Assembly (NCBI RefSeq): GCF_007097525.1 | Contig: NZ_VKDD01000002.1 | Location: 1,273,994-1,337,993, forward strand | Origin: Thalassomonas sp. M1454 | Lineage (GTDB): Bacteria; Pseudomonadota; Gammaproteobacteria; Enterobacterales; Alteromonadaceae | DNA length: 64,000 nucleotides | Direction: 5' to 3' | Shown here: positions 9,581 to 19,601 of the stretch, in pieces | How positions within the stretch are numbered: position 1 is the stretch's first letter | Layout of the letters: each line of letters opens with the position of its first letter | Notes under the pieces: generated by a model | The model's input: the letters and a program-made list of their open reading frames with translations, nothing else | The model's database searches: none | What the model was told of the DNA's origin: nothing | Position numbers and translations under genes: made by a program

Positions 9581-10744
9581 ATGTCCAATTCAGCAAGTAA
9601 ACTTATCAATATTTTCAGTGGCTTATTATTAGCTACATGCTCCACTATGGTAGCAGCAAACACTATCATTCCAGCTCCACCACAAATTAACGCTGAAGGT
9701 TACATTCTGATTGATCATGCAACAGGCAAAGTAATTGCTGAAGGTAATGCAGACATTCAATTAGAGCCTGCAAGCTTAACTAAAATGATGACAAGCTACA
9801 TTATTGGCCAAGAAATTGCTGCTGGTAATATTAGTAATTCAGATCAAGTATTAATCAGTGAAAATGCTTGGGCTAAGAACTTTCCTGATTCATCAAAAAT
9901 GTTTATTGAAGTAGGTACCGAAGTTTCTGTTGAATTACTTAACCAAGGCATAATTGTTACTTCAGGTAATGATGCATGTGTGGCAATGGCTGAACATATT
10001 GCTGGTAGTGAAGGCGCTTTTGCCGATTTAATGAATGCGCACGCAGAGCAATTAGGTATGACGGCTTCGCACTTTGAAAATGCCCATGGTTTAAGTGGTA
10101 CAGACCATTACACTACGCCACGTGATATGGCTACTTTAGCAAGTGCATTAATTAGAGATGTACCAGATGAGTACGCTATCTATAAACAAAAATCATTTAC
10201 TTACAACAACATTAAACAATATAACCGCAATAGCCTGTTGTGGGATAAAAGCATGAACGTTGACGGTTTAAAAACAGGTCATCATTCAAAAGCTGGTTAT
10301 AACTTAGTAACGAGTGCAACTAAAGGTGATATGCGTTTAGTTACGGTTGTTATGGGTACAAAAAGCGAGCAAGCTCGTAAAATTGAAAGTAAAAAATTAT
10401 TAAACTACGGTTTCCGTTTCTTTGAAACAATTACACCATATAAAGCCGGTGAAAGCTTTGCAACAAACCGTGTATGGATGGGTGATATTAAAGAAGTAGA
10501 TTTAGGTATTTTAACTGATACAGCAATTACCATTCCTCGTGGCCAGCGTAAAAACCTGGAAGCTAACTTCGAGTTAAACACACAACTAACCGCGCCTATC
10601 GCTAAAGGTGAAGTTGTTGGTACTGTATTTTTACAACTTAATGGTGAAGATGTTGCCGAGTACCCGCTTGTTACATTACAAGAAGTAAACGAAGGTAGCA
10701 TGTTTAGCCGCTTAGTTGACTATGTAAAACTACAATTTCAGTAA
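9581..10744 (+). CDS. dacA: D-alanyl-D-alanine carboxypeptidase (PBP5/6 type)
   Basis: Periplasmic penicillin-binding enzyme that removes the terminal D-alanine from pentapeptide stems. The 387-residue protein has a signal peptide (cleavage near VAA-NT), the SxxK motif in PASLTKM, SGN in VTSGNDA, and KTG in LKTGHHS. A PBP5 C-terminal domain follows, ending in an amphipathic helix (FSRLVDYVKL) that anchors it to the outer face of the inner membrane. The 194-base gap before it is large enough for its own promoter. A D-amino acid aminotransferase follows directly. Confidence 0.96.
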   Translation: MSNSASKLINIFSGLLLATCSTMVAANTIIPAPPQINAEGYILIDHATGKVIAEGNADIQLEPASLTKMMTSYIIGQEIAAGNISNSDQVLISENAWAKNFPDSSKMFIEVGTEVSVELLNQGIIVTSGNDACVAMAEHIAGSEGAFADLMNAHAEQLGMTASHFENAHGLSGTDHYTTPRDMATLASALIRDVPDEYAIYKQKSFTYNNIKQYNRNSLLWDKSMNVDGLKTGHHSKAGYNLVTSATKGDMRLVTVVMGTKSEQARKIESKKLLNYGFRFFETITPYKAGESFATNRVWMGDIKEVDLGILTDTAITIPRGQRKNLEANFELNTQLTAPIAKGEVVGTVFLQLNGEDVAEYPLVTLQEVNEGSMFSRLVDYVKLQFQ

Positions 10745-10762
10745 ACTTTAACTAGCCAATTT

Positions 10763-11614
10763 ATGACTGATACTGTCTATCTAAATGGCGAACTTATTGC
10801 CAAGAACCAAGCAAAAATCTCGATCTTAGATCGAGGTTTTTTGTTTTCTGATGGCATATATGAAGTCATTCCTGTTTATAGCTCGGCTCCTTTTCGGTTA
10901 GAGCAACACTTATCTCGCTTACAATACTGCTTAGATCAATTGAGCATCCCTAACCCACATTCAAATATTGAGTGGAAAAATATTATCCGCACCTTAATTG
11001 AACGTAACGGCGGTGGTCATCTTTCAATATATATGCACATTACTCGCGGTGTTGGCTTAGATAGAAACCACATTGGCGGGGAATCTTTATCACCGACAGT
11101 GCTTGTTATGGCAAGTCCATTAACGATTAATGAGCAGGCAATTCAAACGACAACGGCAACTTTATTAGAAGATACTCGCTGGCACCATTGTGATATTAAG
11201 TCAGTGGCCTTATTAAGTAATGTCATGCTACGTAATCAAGCTGAGCAACTAGGTCATGGCGAAGCTCTTTTACACCGTAATGGCGTGATAACGGAAGGCT
11301 CTACTTCGAATATATTTATTGTTAAACATCGCGAAGTATATACACCTAAACAAAGTAATTTGATCCTTGGTGGCATAACCCGCGATGTTATAATTGAACT
11401 GGCAGAAAATGCAGGTTTAAGGTTACATCAAGAAAATATTAGCAAAGAGCAATTATTAAATGCGGATGAAGTGTGGATTTCAAGCTCGACAAGAGAAATT
11501 TCACCTGTAACCCAAATTGATGATAAAATAATCGGCAATGGGGAAATAGGCCCAGTTGCTAAAGCACTCCATAGCGAGTTTCAAACATTTAAGAAATCAC
11601 TTATTCAAGATTAA
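10763..11614 (+). CDS. dat: D-amino acid aminotransferase (class IV, PLP)
   Basis: Fold-type IV PLP aminotransferase that probably interconverts D-alanine and 2-oxoacids with D-glutamate. The 283 residues open with MTDTVYLNGELI and ILDRGFLFSDGIYEV, the class IV N-terminal signature. The PLP lysine is in DIKSVALLSN, and EGSTSNIF is the cofactor-phosphate region. Starting 18 bases after dacA, it may salvage D-alanine released by the carboxypeptidase (inference). A branched-chain or aminodeoxychorismate-lyase role is less likely from the motifs but cannot be excluded by eye. Confidence 0.85.
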   Translation: MTDTVYLNGELIAKNQAKISILDRGFLFSDGIYEVIPVYSSAPFRLEQHLSRLQYCLDQLSIPNPHSNIEWKNIIRTLIERNGGGHLSIYMHITRGVGLDRNHIGGESLSPTVLVMASPLTINEQAIQTTTATLLEDTRWHHCDIKSVALLSNVMLRNQAEQLGHGEALLHRNGVITEGSTSNIFIVKHREVYTPKQSNLILGGITRDVIIELAENAGLRLHQENISKEQLLNADEVWISSSTREISPVTQIDDKIIGNGEIGPVAKALHSEFQTFKKSLIQD

Positions 11615-11640
11615 TCGAATAAGTTAGTAAAGAGAATATT

Positions 11641-11904
11641 ATGAAAACCAAATTCAATGAATTACTTGAATTTCCATGCGTATTAAACTTTAAGATCATG
11701 GGAATTGCTGTTGATGAATTACCTGATTTAATCATTGCGGTACTACAAAAAGATACTCCTGGTGATTATGTACCAAGCATAAAACCAAGCAGTAAAGGTA
11801 ATTACCACTCTGTTTCTATTCCTATTAGAGTAACGAGCCAAGAGCATATTGAGAAGCTTTACAAAGAGTTGTCAGCTATCGAAGAAGTTCGTTACGTTTT
11901 ATAG
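11641..11904 (+). CDS. ybeD: DUF493 family protein YbeD
   Basis: A small 87-residue ferredoxin-fold protein of the YbeD/DUF493 family, which resembles an ACT-like regulatory domain. Visible are KFNELLEFPCVLNFKIMG at the N-terminus and the PSSKGNYHSVSIPIRV core. It sits between the dacA/dat pair and lipB, its conserved position in many Gammaproteobacteria. The function is not established. AGAGAATATT before the ATG is the likely ribosome binding site. Confidence 0.9.
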   Translation: MKTKFNELLEFPCVLNFKIMGIAVDELPDLIIAVLQKDTPGDYVPSIKPSSKGNYHSVSIPIRVTSQEHIEKLYKELSAIEEVRYVL

Positions 11905-11959
11905 ACAGTTAACGACAGCTTAGTTGCGCCATTAAAGTAGATTTTTTTAGCCGAATGGC

Positions 11960-11965
11960 TATAAT
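11960..11965 (+). promoter_or_regulatory. Candidate -10 element upstream of lipB
   Basis: A perfect TATAAT lies 30 bases before the lipB start codon. I did not find a convincing -35 hexamer at 16-18 bp, so this is a candidate only. Confidence 0.35.
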
Positions 11966-11994
11966 GCCGCCATATTTATTAAAGAGATAAAGTT

Positions 11995-12642
11995 TTGACT
12001 CAACCATTAGTAATTCGCCAATTAGGCGTTATGGACTATGAAACTGTTTGGCATGCAATGCAAGACTTTACCGATACTCGCGATGATAGTGTTAGCGACG
12101 AACTTTGGTTAGTAGAACACCCTCCGGTGTTTACCCAAGGGCAAGCAGGCAAAGAAGAGCATTTATTAATGCCTGGCGATATTCCAGTGGTTAAAGTTGA
12201 TCGCGGCGGACAAGTTACCTATCACGGTCCAGGGCAACAAGTTTTATACCCAATGATCAATATACGCCGCCGTAAAATGGGCGTAAGAGAATTAGTAACA
12301 TTAATTGAAAACAGCATAATCAATATGCTGGCTAAATACGATATTGTTGCAGCAGCAAAACCAGACGCACCAGGCGTTTATGTTAATGATAAAAAAATAG
12401 CATCGCTTGGTTTACGCATACGCAAAGGTTGCTCTTTTCATGGCTTAGCGATCAATGTCAATATGGACATGGAGCCATACCGCCGTATTAACCCTTGTGG
12501 TTATGCTGGTTTAGAAATGATCCAAACCAGTGAAATTGGTGGTCCAGATAACGTTACCGAAGCTGGCAAAGGTTTAGTAACAGAGCTAACAAAATTATTC
12601 GACGCTGAACAAATCAGCTATGAAACAGGTTTAACACAGTAA
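11995..12642 (+). CDS. lipB: Octanoyl-[ACP]:protein N-octanoyltransferase LipB (TTG start)
   Basis: Transfers octanoate from acyl carrier protein to lipoyl domains, the first step of de novo lipoylation. The 215-residue product has [16 protein letters not shown] (substrate loop), KIASLGLRI with the catalytic lysine, and [10 protein letters not shown] with the catalytic cysteine. Start is a TTG with AAAGAGATAAAG upstream. Its last base is the first base of the lipA ATG, so lipB and lipA are coupled. Confidence 0.95.
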   Translation: MTQPLVIRQLGVMDYETVWHAMQDFTDTRDDSVSDELWLVEHPPVFTQGQAGKEEHLLMPGDIPVVKVDRGGQVTYHGPGQQVLYPMINIRRRKMGVRELVTLIENSIINMLAKYDIVAAAKPDAPGVYVNDKKIASLGLRIRKGCSFHGLAINVNMDMEPYRRINPCGYAGLEMIQTSEIGGPDNVTEAGKGLVTELTKLFDAEQISYETGLTQ

Positions 12643-13625
12643 TGACTAAAACTACGGTTACAGAAAAATCAACACGAGTAGCGCCAGGCACTAAAATGCG
12701 TGATGCAGATAAAATGGCTCACATCCCAATTCAGGTGGTAACATCTGAACGCGAGACCATGTTACGTAAACCAAATTGGCTACGTATTAAGCTACCTCGT
12801 ACTACAGATAAAATCGATAAGATAAAATCAGCCCTGCGTAAGCACGACTTACATTCAGTATGTGAAGAAGCTTCTTGTCCAAACTTATCAGAGTGTTTTA
12901 ATCACGGTACTGCAACCTTTATGATCTTAGGTGATATTTGTACTCGTCGTTGTCCATTTTGTGATGTTGGTCATGGTCGCCCATTACCTGCAGAAAAAGA
13001 AGAGCCTAAAAAGCTTGCGTTAACATTAAAAGATATGGATTTATCTTACGTTGTTATCACATCAGTAGATCGTGATGACTTACGCGATGGTGGTGCACAG
13101 CAGTTTGCAGATTGTATTAATGAAATTGCGATACACTCACCAAAAACTAAAGTTGAGATCTTAGTACCAGATTTTCGTGGTCGTATGGACCGTGCATTAG
13201 AAATTTTAAATGCTGCTCCGCCACACGTATTTAACCATAACTTAGAAACTGCGCCGCGCCTATATCAAAAAGCTCGCCCAGGTGCTAACTATCAATGGTC
13301 ACTAGATTTACTGAAAAAGTTTGGCGAAGCCAACCCAACAGTACCAACTAAATCTGGCCTTATGGTTGGTTTAGGTGAAACTAACGAAGAAATTTTACAA
13401 GTAATGCGCGACTTACGTGCTCATGGTGTAACCATGCTAACTATTGGCCAATACTTACAACCAAGTAAGCATCACTTACCAGTAGAGCGTTATGTTCACC
13501 CAGATGATTTTGAGATGTTCAAGCGTGAAGCTGATGCTATGGGTTTTGAACATGCGGCATGTGGACCATTAGTTCGTTCGAGCTACCACGCTGACAAACA
13601 AGCTGCAGGTGAAGAAGTAAAATAA
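12642..13625 (+). CDS. lipA: Lipoyl synthase LipA
   Basis: Radical-SAM enzyme that inserts two sulfur atoms into protein-bound octanoate. The 327 residues hold both iron-sulfur sites: [12 protein letters not shown] for the auxiliary cluster and CTRRCPFC (CxxxCxxC) for the radical-SAM cluster, plus the C-terminal RSSYHA motif that carries the auxiliary-cluster serine. The start overlaps the lipB stop by one base. A strong bidirectional terminator follows. Confidence 0.98.
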   Translation: MTKTTVTEKSTRVAPGTKMRDADKMAHIPIQVVTSERETMLRKPNWLRIKLPRTTDKIDKIKSALRKHDLHSVCEEASCPNLSECFNHGTATFMILGDICTRRCPFCDVGHGRPLPAEKEEPKKLALTLKDMDLSYVVITSVDRDDLRDGGAQQFADCINEIAIHSPKTKVEILVPDFRGRMDRALEILNAAPPHVFNHNLETAPRLYQKARPGANYQWSLDLLKKFGEANPTVPTKSGLMVGLGETNEEILQVMRDLRAHGVTMLTIGQYLQPSKHHLPVERYVHPDDFEMFKREADAMGFEHAACGPLVRSSYHADKQAAGEEVK

Positions 13626-13648
13626 GCTTAGCTTTATTTATTCGACAC

Positions 13649-13675
13649 AAAAAAAGCGCATTATGCGCTTTTTTT
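13649..13675. terminator. Bidirectional terminator between lipA and the DUF748 gene
   Basis: A perfect 12-bp inverted repeat, seven A plus AGCGCA-type stem, TTA loop, then the complement ending in seven T. The symmetrical A and T runs make it usable on both strands, serving lipA (+) and the converging gene (-). Confidence 0.92.
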
Positions 13676-13699
13676 GTTCCTACAAGGTTCTAAACTCGA

Positions 13700-16099
13700 T
13701 TACATAGTAATCTTAACACCGGCAATATCGTCTGTTTCAAATTTAGCTTTACACAGAAATAAGCGCTTACTCTTAATATCTTTACTTATAAAGTAACGTT
13801 TAACCGCTTTAGCACGGTAACTTGCCAGCTCAATTAACATTTGTTTAAGCTCTTTATCACTAACCTTTTCGTCTGTTATAAGTGTGTTTGGTGAATTTGG
13901 ATCACCAGAGGCTGATATTGGTGTTAGTAAGATCTGCTCTTTATCTTCGGCGTTACTAAAACCACATAAAGATAAGTTAATTTGCTCTCGAGTTTTTAAC
14001 AGCTCTACTAATTTATCTGCGTAGGCTTGTTGTTCGCTGGTTAGCTCTGATGAATTAACTTCAAAAACCATATTTTCAAAATTTACATTATTACTTTCAT
14101 CAATCAAATATTCTGCTGCAAACACCACCGCACCGTATGGTTGTAATGAATATTTTAAAAACGATAATGAGCCTTTTTGCATCGCTTTTGATAACGCTTT
14201 TTGGATAATGGATTGTAAGCCTACTTTTGAGTCAGTTAGCTCACCTTTTATTGGCACGTCTAAATCAATAGTTCTATCACTATTTTCCAGCATACTTATG
14301 GCCATAGGTAATGGCATAAGATCAGATGCGGTATTTTGTTGTTGTCCCTCGGTGGTTTCTTTGATTTCTATTTTACGAATGAGCAGCTCATTCTTCATAT
14401 CAATAGTATTGTTTGCAATTGTTAAATCAAACTTATGATCGAGCTGACCACTAATAAATTGATAACCTAAAGTCGACTCAATAAAAGGAGAAATTCGAGC
14501 TAATGAAACCTCATCAATATTACCGCTTGCTTTAATGCTTGGCTCAGGAGCAAACAATTTTCCGCCACCATTAATATCTATGCTGGTAAACTCCCCTACT
14601 TTGGCTTTTAAAACAAAATTAGACTCATTATTTAACTGCGTTGGATTAACACTAGACACCTTGAATTGCTCAATAAAAATGTCTCTGCGAAATTTGTGCT
14701 CTGCGGTTTCTTGAGCAACATGAATAACACTACCTTTACTAGCTTCAACCTGGCCTAAACTGAAATTAAAGGGCTGACTATTTATATCGTTATCTGGGGT
14801 TACATGCTCAGTTGCACTCGCCTTACCACTTTCATCAAGCATGTCTATAAAGTTATTTAATGAGCTTATCTCTACAATGTTATAGTCTTTATCTAAATTT
14901 ATTTTACTGGTCAGCTTATCAATTACGATTTGCTCAATACTAAGTTTTTTATCATTTAAATTTAACTGGCTATTAGATAGCCGTAATTGTTTTAGGTGGA
15001 CTAAATGATTATTTTTAGCTTTAGCGCTATTTAACATCAAGGCATTAAGTTCGTTGATTAGCATCGACTCTAAGCTTAAATTGATGTTTTCATCCACTTT
15101 AAGCTTTGCTAACTCTAAAGTATTAAAATCAAATAATGGATAGTTATGCTTAACATCTAATGCCTTAACCTCACTCAACAAAGTATCCGCATTTAAGTTA
15201 TAAGAGAACTCTTCACCATTGATATCAAGATCGGAGTCGAGAGTTACCTCTAATGTGTTAGCAGATAAGCCTAGAGCTAAATATTGAGCCTGTAATTGTG
15301 ATAATGACATAGAGCCATCAATAGCGAATATTACCTGCTGCTTACTTAATCTAGAGCCATCAATATTTAGCTCAGTATTAACCAAGCCACTAAACTGAGA
15401 AAGCGGCTCTGGCAGATAATTAATAAAATCATCTAATTCGATATTAGTAATGGCAACTTTACCATTAATACTTGGGGTTTGTGCTAAAGGCTGAGCTTGT
15501 AAATTAATATCTATATTAGCTTGATTGAACTTCGCTTTGACGGTTAACTCAGCAGGATAATCGTGCCAAGTTGATAAACGGGTTAAGGTAAATTCTTCAA
15601 TATTAAGTTTTGATTTAAGTTTTGCCAATTGAATATCGACCGAGATATTACTAAAGCGTATTAAATCAACATCAAGTTTGGGAAAAGCAATTACCGGTGT
15701 CGTTTGCGGACTTTCTTGTGCGCCTTTATTCTTTGCTATTGGGATAACAACTTCTATATTGCCATCTCCATCTTCAATAACAGCTAGGTTGGTATCTCTT
15801 AGCTCAATTAACTCGGTCTCAATACCACCACTAAAAATACCTTGCCAGCGATAGTCAGCTCGCATTAACCCTATGGCTAACTTTTCCTTACCATTGTGTT
15901 TTAAATTAACGTGTTCAATTTCAATACTGCCAGCAAATAGATTTAAGGTAATATTTTCGATACTGACATCGTCAAAACCTTGTTTTTCGATATTGCTAAT
16001 AATGTAAGATTTAACCAACAAAGGTAGGCAAGCAATGAAAAGAAGAAATACAGTTAAGCTGATAAGCTTACCTTTATGAGCAAAAGCAAAATGTTTCAT
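13700..16099 (-). CDS. DUF748 / AsmA-like envelope protein
   Basis: A 799-residue protein with an N-terminal membrane helix (about residues 11-30) followed by a long periplasmic region of repeated beta-rich segments such as IENITLNLFAGSIEIEHVNLKHNGKEKL. This is the layout of DUF748/AsmA-like proteins, some of which belong to the bridge-like group proposed to carry phospholipids between membranes. The C-terminal part (GYQFISGQLDHKF, then SLSFLKYSLQPYGAVVFAAEYL) matches DUF748. It appears to be a single-gene unit: the aroC terminator lies upstream and a bidirectional terminator downstream. The exact role is not predictable from sequence. Confidence 0.75.
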   Translation of the reverse strand: MKHFAFAHKGKLISLTVFLLFIACLPLLVKSYIISNIEKQGFDDVSIENITLNLFAGSIEIEHVNLKHNGKEKLAIGLMRADYRWQGIFSGGIETELIELRDTNLAVIEDGDGNIEVVIPIAKNKGAQESPQTTPVIAFPKLDVDLIRFSNISVDIQLAKLKSKLNIEEFTLTRLSTWHDYPAELTVKAKFNQANIDINLQAQPLAQTPSINGKVAITNIELDDFINYLPEPLSQFSGLVNTELNIDGSRLSKQQVIFAIDGSMSLSQLQAQYLALGLSANTLEVTLDSDLDINGEEFSYNLNADTLLSEVKALDVKHNYPLFDFNTLELAKLKVDENINLSLESMLINELNALMLNSAKAKNNHLVHLKQLRLSNSQLNLNDKKLSIEQIVIDKLTSKINLDKDYNIVEISSLNNFIDMLDESGKASATEHVTPDNDINSQPFNFSLGQVEASKGSVIHVAQETAEHKFRRDIFIEQFKVSSVNPTQLNNESNFVLKAKVGEFTSIDINGGGKLFAPEPSIKASGNIDEVSLARISPFIESTLGYQFISGQLDHKFDLTIANNTIDMKNELLIRKIEIKETTEGQQQNTASDLMPLPMAISMLENSDRTIDLDVPIKGELTDSKVGLQSIIQKALSKAMQKGSLSFLKYSLQPYGAVVFAAEYLIDESNNVNFENMVFEVNSSELTSEQQAYADKLVELLKTREQINLSLCGFSNAEDKEQILLTPISASGDPNSPNTLITDEKVSDKELKQMLIELASYRAKAVKRYFISKDIKSKRLFLCKAKFETDDIAGVKITM

Positions 16100-16152
16100 T
16101 CAATACCATGCAAACAGTGATTATTATTTTATTAAAGCATAGCAGTAATAAA

Positions 16153-16190
16153 AAATGCCGTAACTTATTGATACATAAGATACGGCATTT
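16153..16190 (-). terminator. Terminator after aroC
   Basis: Inverted repeat AAATGCCGTA/TACGGCATTT, extended by CTTAT/ATAAG with one bulge on each side. Read on the minus strand it is followed by a run of T, matching the aroC direction. Confidence 0.85.
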
Positions 16191-16220
16191 AATAATTAAA
16201 GCTCAGATTTTAATTAGTGG

Positions 16221-17312
16221 TTAGTCGGTGATCACTGGAGTTGGACACTTAACATCGCCATTTTGAGCAATGTGACGTAAATAATGATCCATTAAAGTAA
16301 TTGCCATCATAGCTTCAGCAATAGGTACAGCGCGAATACCTACACAAGGATCGTGGCGACCTCGAGTAATGATATCTGCAGGCTCACCTTTGATATTGAT
16401 TGTTTTACCACTCACGCCAATACTTGATGTTGGTTTCATTGCAATACTCGCAACAATATCTTGACCAGAAGTAATACCACCTAGAATACCACCGGCATGG
16501 TTCGATAAGAAACCGTCAGGTGTCATTTCATCACGATGCTCAGAGCCGCGTTGATTAACGACTTCAAAGCCATCACCTATTTCTACGCCTTTAACGGCAT
16601 TAATACTCATTAAAGAATGAGCAAGCTCTGCATCGATTCGATCAAATACAGGCTCACCTAAGCCAACAGGCACGTTACTTGCCATAACTTTAACGGCAGC
16701 GCCGATTGAATCTTTTTCTTTTAAAATTGCGCGAATAAGTTCATCTAAGGCATCTAGCTTAGTCACATCAGGGAAAAAGAAAGGGTTATTACCTACTTCA
16801 TTCCAGTCGTATTGCTCAGCAACTACATCACCGATTTGACTTACACAACCTTTAATTTCAACACCTAATTTTTCTTTAAGGTATTTCTTAGCAATAGAGC
16901 CTGCAGCAACACGCATTGCAGTTTCACGAGCAGATGAACGGCCACCTCCACGGTAATCACGAATACCATGCTTTTGCCAGTAGGTGTAATCGGCATGACC
17001 AGGGCGAAACATTTGCGCAATCTCACCATAATCTTTTGAGCGTTGGTCGGTATTTTCAATCATTAATCCAATAGGACAGCCAGTAGTTTTACCTTCAAAA
17101 ACACCTGATAAAATCTTAACCTGATCGGCTTCTCTACGAGCGGTAGTATAACGTGAGGTACCTGGCTTGCGGCGATCTAAATCTAATTGTAAATCGTCTT
17201 CACATAACTCTATTCCTGGTGGCACACCATCAACTATTGCCCCCAATGCTAAACCATGGCTTTCTCCAAACGTTGTTACCGTAAAAATTTTACCTATTGT
17301 ATTACCTGCCAT
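16221..17312 (-). CDS. aroC: Chorismate synthase
   Basis: Converts 5-enolpyruvylshikimate-3-phosphate to chorismate, the last step of the shikimate pathway, using reduced FMN. The 363-residue protein has the three family signatures: [18 protein letters not shown] near the N-terminus, [17 protein letters not shown] in the middle and [18 protein letters not shown] near the C-terminus. It starts three bases after the prmB stop on the minus strand, the same prmB-aroC pairing as in E. coli. Confidence 0.98.
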   Translation of the reverse strand: MAGNTIGKIFTVTTFGESHGLALGAIVDGVPPGIELCEDDLQLDLDRRKPGTSRYTTARREADQVKILSGVFEGKTTGCPIGLMIENTDQRSKDYGEIAQMFRPGHADYTYWQKHGIRDYRGGGRSSARETAMRVAAGSIAKKYLKEKLGVEIKGCVSQIGDVVAEQYDWNEVGNNPFFFPDVTKLDALDELIRAILKEKDSIGAAVKVMASNVPVGLGEPVFDRIDAELAHSLMSINAVKGVEIGDGFEVVNQRGSEHRDEMTPDGFLSNHAGGILGGITSGQDIVASIAMKPTSSIGVSGKTINIKGEPADIITRGRHDPCVGIRAVPIAEAMMAITLMDHYLRHIAQNGDVKCPTPVITD

Positions 17313-17315
17313 AAT

Positions 17316-18251
17316 TTACTTGCTCACCTTTTGCTTAAATAATTCTTTATGTTGTTCTAATTGTTGTTTTGTCAATTGGAAAACGCCTAAGCCACCACGC
17401 TCAAACTCAATCCAGTTAAAATCTACTTCAGGGTATAATGCTTGTACGTGGATCATTGAATTACCCACCTCACAAATTAACGTTCCCTGGTCATTTAAGT
17501 GTTCACTAGCCTCGACTAAGATCACTCGCACGATATCTAAACCATCGTTGCCACAGGCTAAGCCCATTTCAGGCTCATGATGATATTCATCTGGCATATC
17601 CCCCATATCTTCTGCATCAACATACGGAGGGTTAGTAACGATCAGATCATATTTCTGCCCTGCTACCCCTGAAAAAATATCTGATTTAATGGCGCGAACT
17701 CTATCATCAAGTTCGTGATTATGAATATTCAACTGTGCTACATCTAAGGCATCATCAGATAAATCAACACCATCAACAACAGCTTCAGGAAATGCGTATG
17801 CACTAGCAATTGCGATACAACCACTGCCGGTACATAAATCTAAAATACTGTACGGTTCATTTTCTATTAATCCTGCAAAACCACTTTCAATCAGTTCTCC
17901 TATTGGCGAACGTGGTACTAATACTCGCTCGTCAACATAAAATGGTAATCGACAAAAGTAAGCCAGATTAGTTAAGTATGCAGCAGGAATACGTTCATCT
18001 ATACGACGCAGCACTAAATTAATCACTGCCATCTTCTCAGTTTTAGTTAACCGAGTTTGCATTATAGAATCATCTAAATTGTCGGGTAGGTGCAAAGCAA
18101 ACAATGCTAAGCTAACAGCTTCATCCCAAGCGTTAGCTGCGCCGTGACCATAATAGAGGTCAGCCTCATTAAAGCGGCTCATGCTCCAACGCAAAAAATC
18201 AGCGATAGTATGTAAGTCTGACGTTACTTCTTCAATATTTACTTCTAGCAA
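17316..18251 (-). CDS. prmB: Ribosomal protein uL3 glutamine methyltransferase PrmB
   Basis: SAM-dependent N5-glutamine methyltransferase acting on ribosomal protein L3. The catalytic NPPY motif is in IVTNPPYVDAEDM and the SAM-binding motif is ILDLCTGSGCIAI. I place the start at the TTG at 18251, because AGGAG lies eight bases before it and the resulting 311 residues match the usual PrmB length. The longest frame starts at ATG 18290, adding 13 unusual residues. smrB is divergent. The smrB-prmB-aroC set is as in E. coli. Confidence 0.93.
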   Translation of the reverse strand: MLEVNIEEVTSDLHTIADFLRWSMSRFNEADLYYGHGAANAWDEAVSLALFALHLPDNLDDSIMQTRLTKTEKMAVINLVLRRIDERIPAAYLTNLAYFCRLPFYVDERVLVPRSPIGELIESGFAGLIENEPYSILDLCTGSGCIAIASAYAFPEAVVDGVDLSDDALDVAQLNIHNHELDDRVRAIKSDIFSGVAGQKYDLIVTNPPYVDAEDMGDMPDEYHHEPEMGLACGNDGLDIVRVILVEASEHLNDQGTLICEVGNSMIHVQALYPEVDFNWIEFERGGLGVFQLTKQQLEQHKELFKQKVSK

Positions 18252-18313
18252 AAAAAATCTCCTAATGTCGATTAACCTTTTATTTTTCACCCGCCTTAAT
18301 TTACACTTAAGCT

Positions 18314-18862
18314 ATGAAATTTAAAGACCTTCTCAACGACAATGATAAAAACCTATTTAAACAACAAATAGGTAAGGTGAAAGCGATTAAGCAAGACACC
18401 GTTCATCCACAAACGTTAACCAGTAAAAAGCACATCAAACGTCAACAAGAAAAACAAGAACTTGAAAAGCAAAAGTTTTTCTTTTCTGATGAATTTGAGC
18501 CAAATTTAGAAACAAATGGCCCAATGAAATACGTCAGGGAAGATGTCGATAGTTTTGAGGCTAAATTACTTCGTCGTGGAGAATATACTCCTGAGCTTAT
18601 TTTAGACCTGCATGGCCTTAAACAACAAGAGTCAAAACTCGAAATTGCAGCATTAATTTCTGCTTGCCATAAACAACACGTTCATTGTGTCTGTATTATT
18701 CATGGCATAGGTAATCATATTTTAAAAACCAAAGTACCACATTGGCTTGTACAACACCCTGATGTTATGGCCTTTCATCAAGCACCCCTTGCTCATGGAG
18801 GCAATGGAGCCTTGCTAGTATTAATCGATTTAAAAGAAGATATGTTCTGTAAAGATCTTTAA
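18314..18862 (+). CDS. smrB: Ribosome-rescue endonuclease SmrB
   Basis: Smr-domain endonuclease that senses collided ribosomes and cleaves the mRNA between them. The 182 residues have a charged N-terminal arm with a lysine/glutamate-rich helix (about residues 35-55), then the Smr domain with LDLHGL, the GIGNHILK motif (IHGxGxxxLK pattern) and a C-terminal AHGGNGALLVLI. Divergent from prmB with a short shared upstream region of about 62 bases. Confidence 0.93.
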   Translation: MKFKDLLNDNDKNLFKQQIGKVKAIKQDTVHPQTLTSKKHIKRQQEKQELEKQKFFFSDEFEPNLETNGPMKYVREDVDSFEAKLLRRGEYTPELILDLHGLKQQESKLEIAALISACHKQHVHCVCIIHGIGNHILKTKVPHWLVQHPDVMAFHQAPLAHGGNGALLVLIDLKEDMFCKDL

Positions 18863-18898
18863 TGCATGCAATTAAGTACTAGCTAAGAACAAATTTAT

Positions 18899-19375
18899 CT
18901 AGCAAAAATTATCAGGACTCACCATTTTAGCTAAACTGCCCGACATCATTTTAGTGTCGTACTCAACTTTAGCTATTGAAGCAGTTTGGAACAATGGGCA
19001 ATGATTTTCCGCGGTTAACTCTGCAGTTAAATAGCAAACTAACGGCATATGCGAAACAATTAAAATGTTTTGATAAGACTCACTTGCGAGTAACCCATCA
19101 ATATAGTCATGAACATCTTTAGCATTTCCCTCAGGTGTAATGAAATTAACCGTTTCTAAATTAATCTCTGCCTGCAGTTCATCTAATACGGCTTTAGCGG
19201 TTTGTTGAGCTCGGATATATGGGCTCACCAATATCAAATCAATTTGATGATTTTCAATATTTAGCCATTTGGCCATTACGGTAGCTTCTAAAATCCCTAA
19301 TTCAGATAACTCACGCTTTGCATCCTCAGATGCCTGTAATACAGCGTCACCATGACGCATAATAAATAAATTCAT
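18899..19375 (-). CDS. sixA: Phosphohistidine phosphatase SixA
   Basis: Histidine-phosphatase superfamily enzyme that removes phosphate from phosphohistidine. In E. coli it acts on the NPr component of the nitrogen phosphotransferase system. The 158-residue protein carries the catalytic RHG motif (MRHGDA) at residues 7-9 and the SHMPLV segment with the second histidine. It converges with smrB, with only 36 bases between the stop codons and no obvious terminator. In E. coli sixA lies beside fadJ; here about 9 kb of other genes separates them. Confidence 0.92.
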   Translation of the reverse strand: MNLFIMRHGDAVLQASEDAKRELSELGILEATVMAKWLNIENHQIDLILVSPYIRAQQTAKAVLDELQAEINLETVNFITPEGNAKDVHDYIDGLLASESYQNILIVSHMPLVCYLTAELTAENHCPLFQTASIAKVEYDTKMMSGSLAKMVSPDNFC

Positions 19376-19601
19376 TTAATTAGACTAATTTTGTATCAAC
19401 AATGTGATACTAGGGTTGTTTATATCAAGCAATAATAGCTGTAGTTGAATACTATGCAACAGATTTTATAAACAAATGTACAGAAATTTTGTTTATCAGT
19501 TATATTAGTATTAAATATAAGGAAGATTTCCTCTCGTGGGTATAAACTGTTCACATCTGACCAAAATAATAATTCGCATTTATGCTAGCTAGGAGCAGAG
19601 C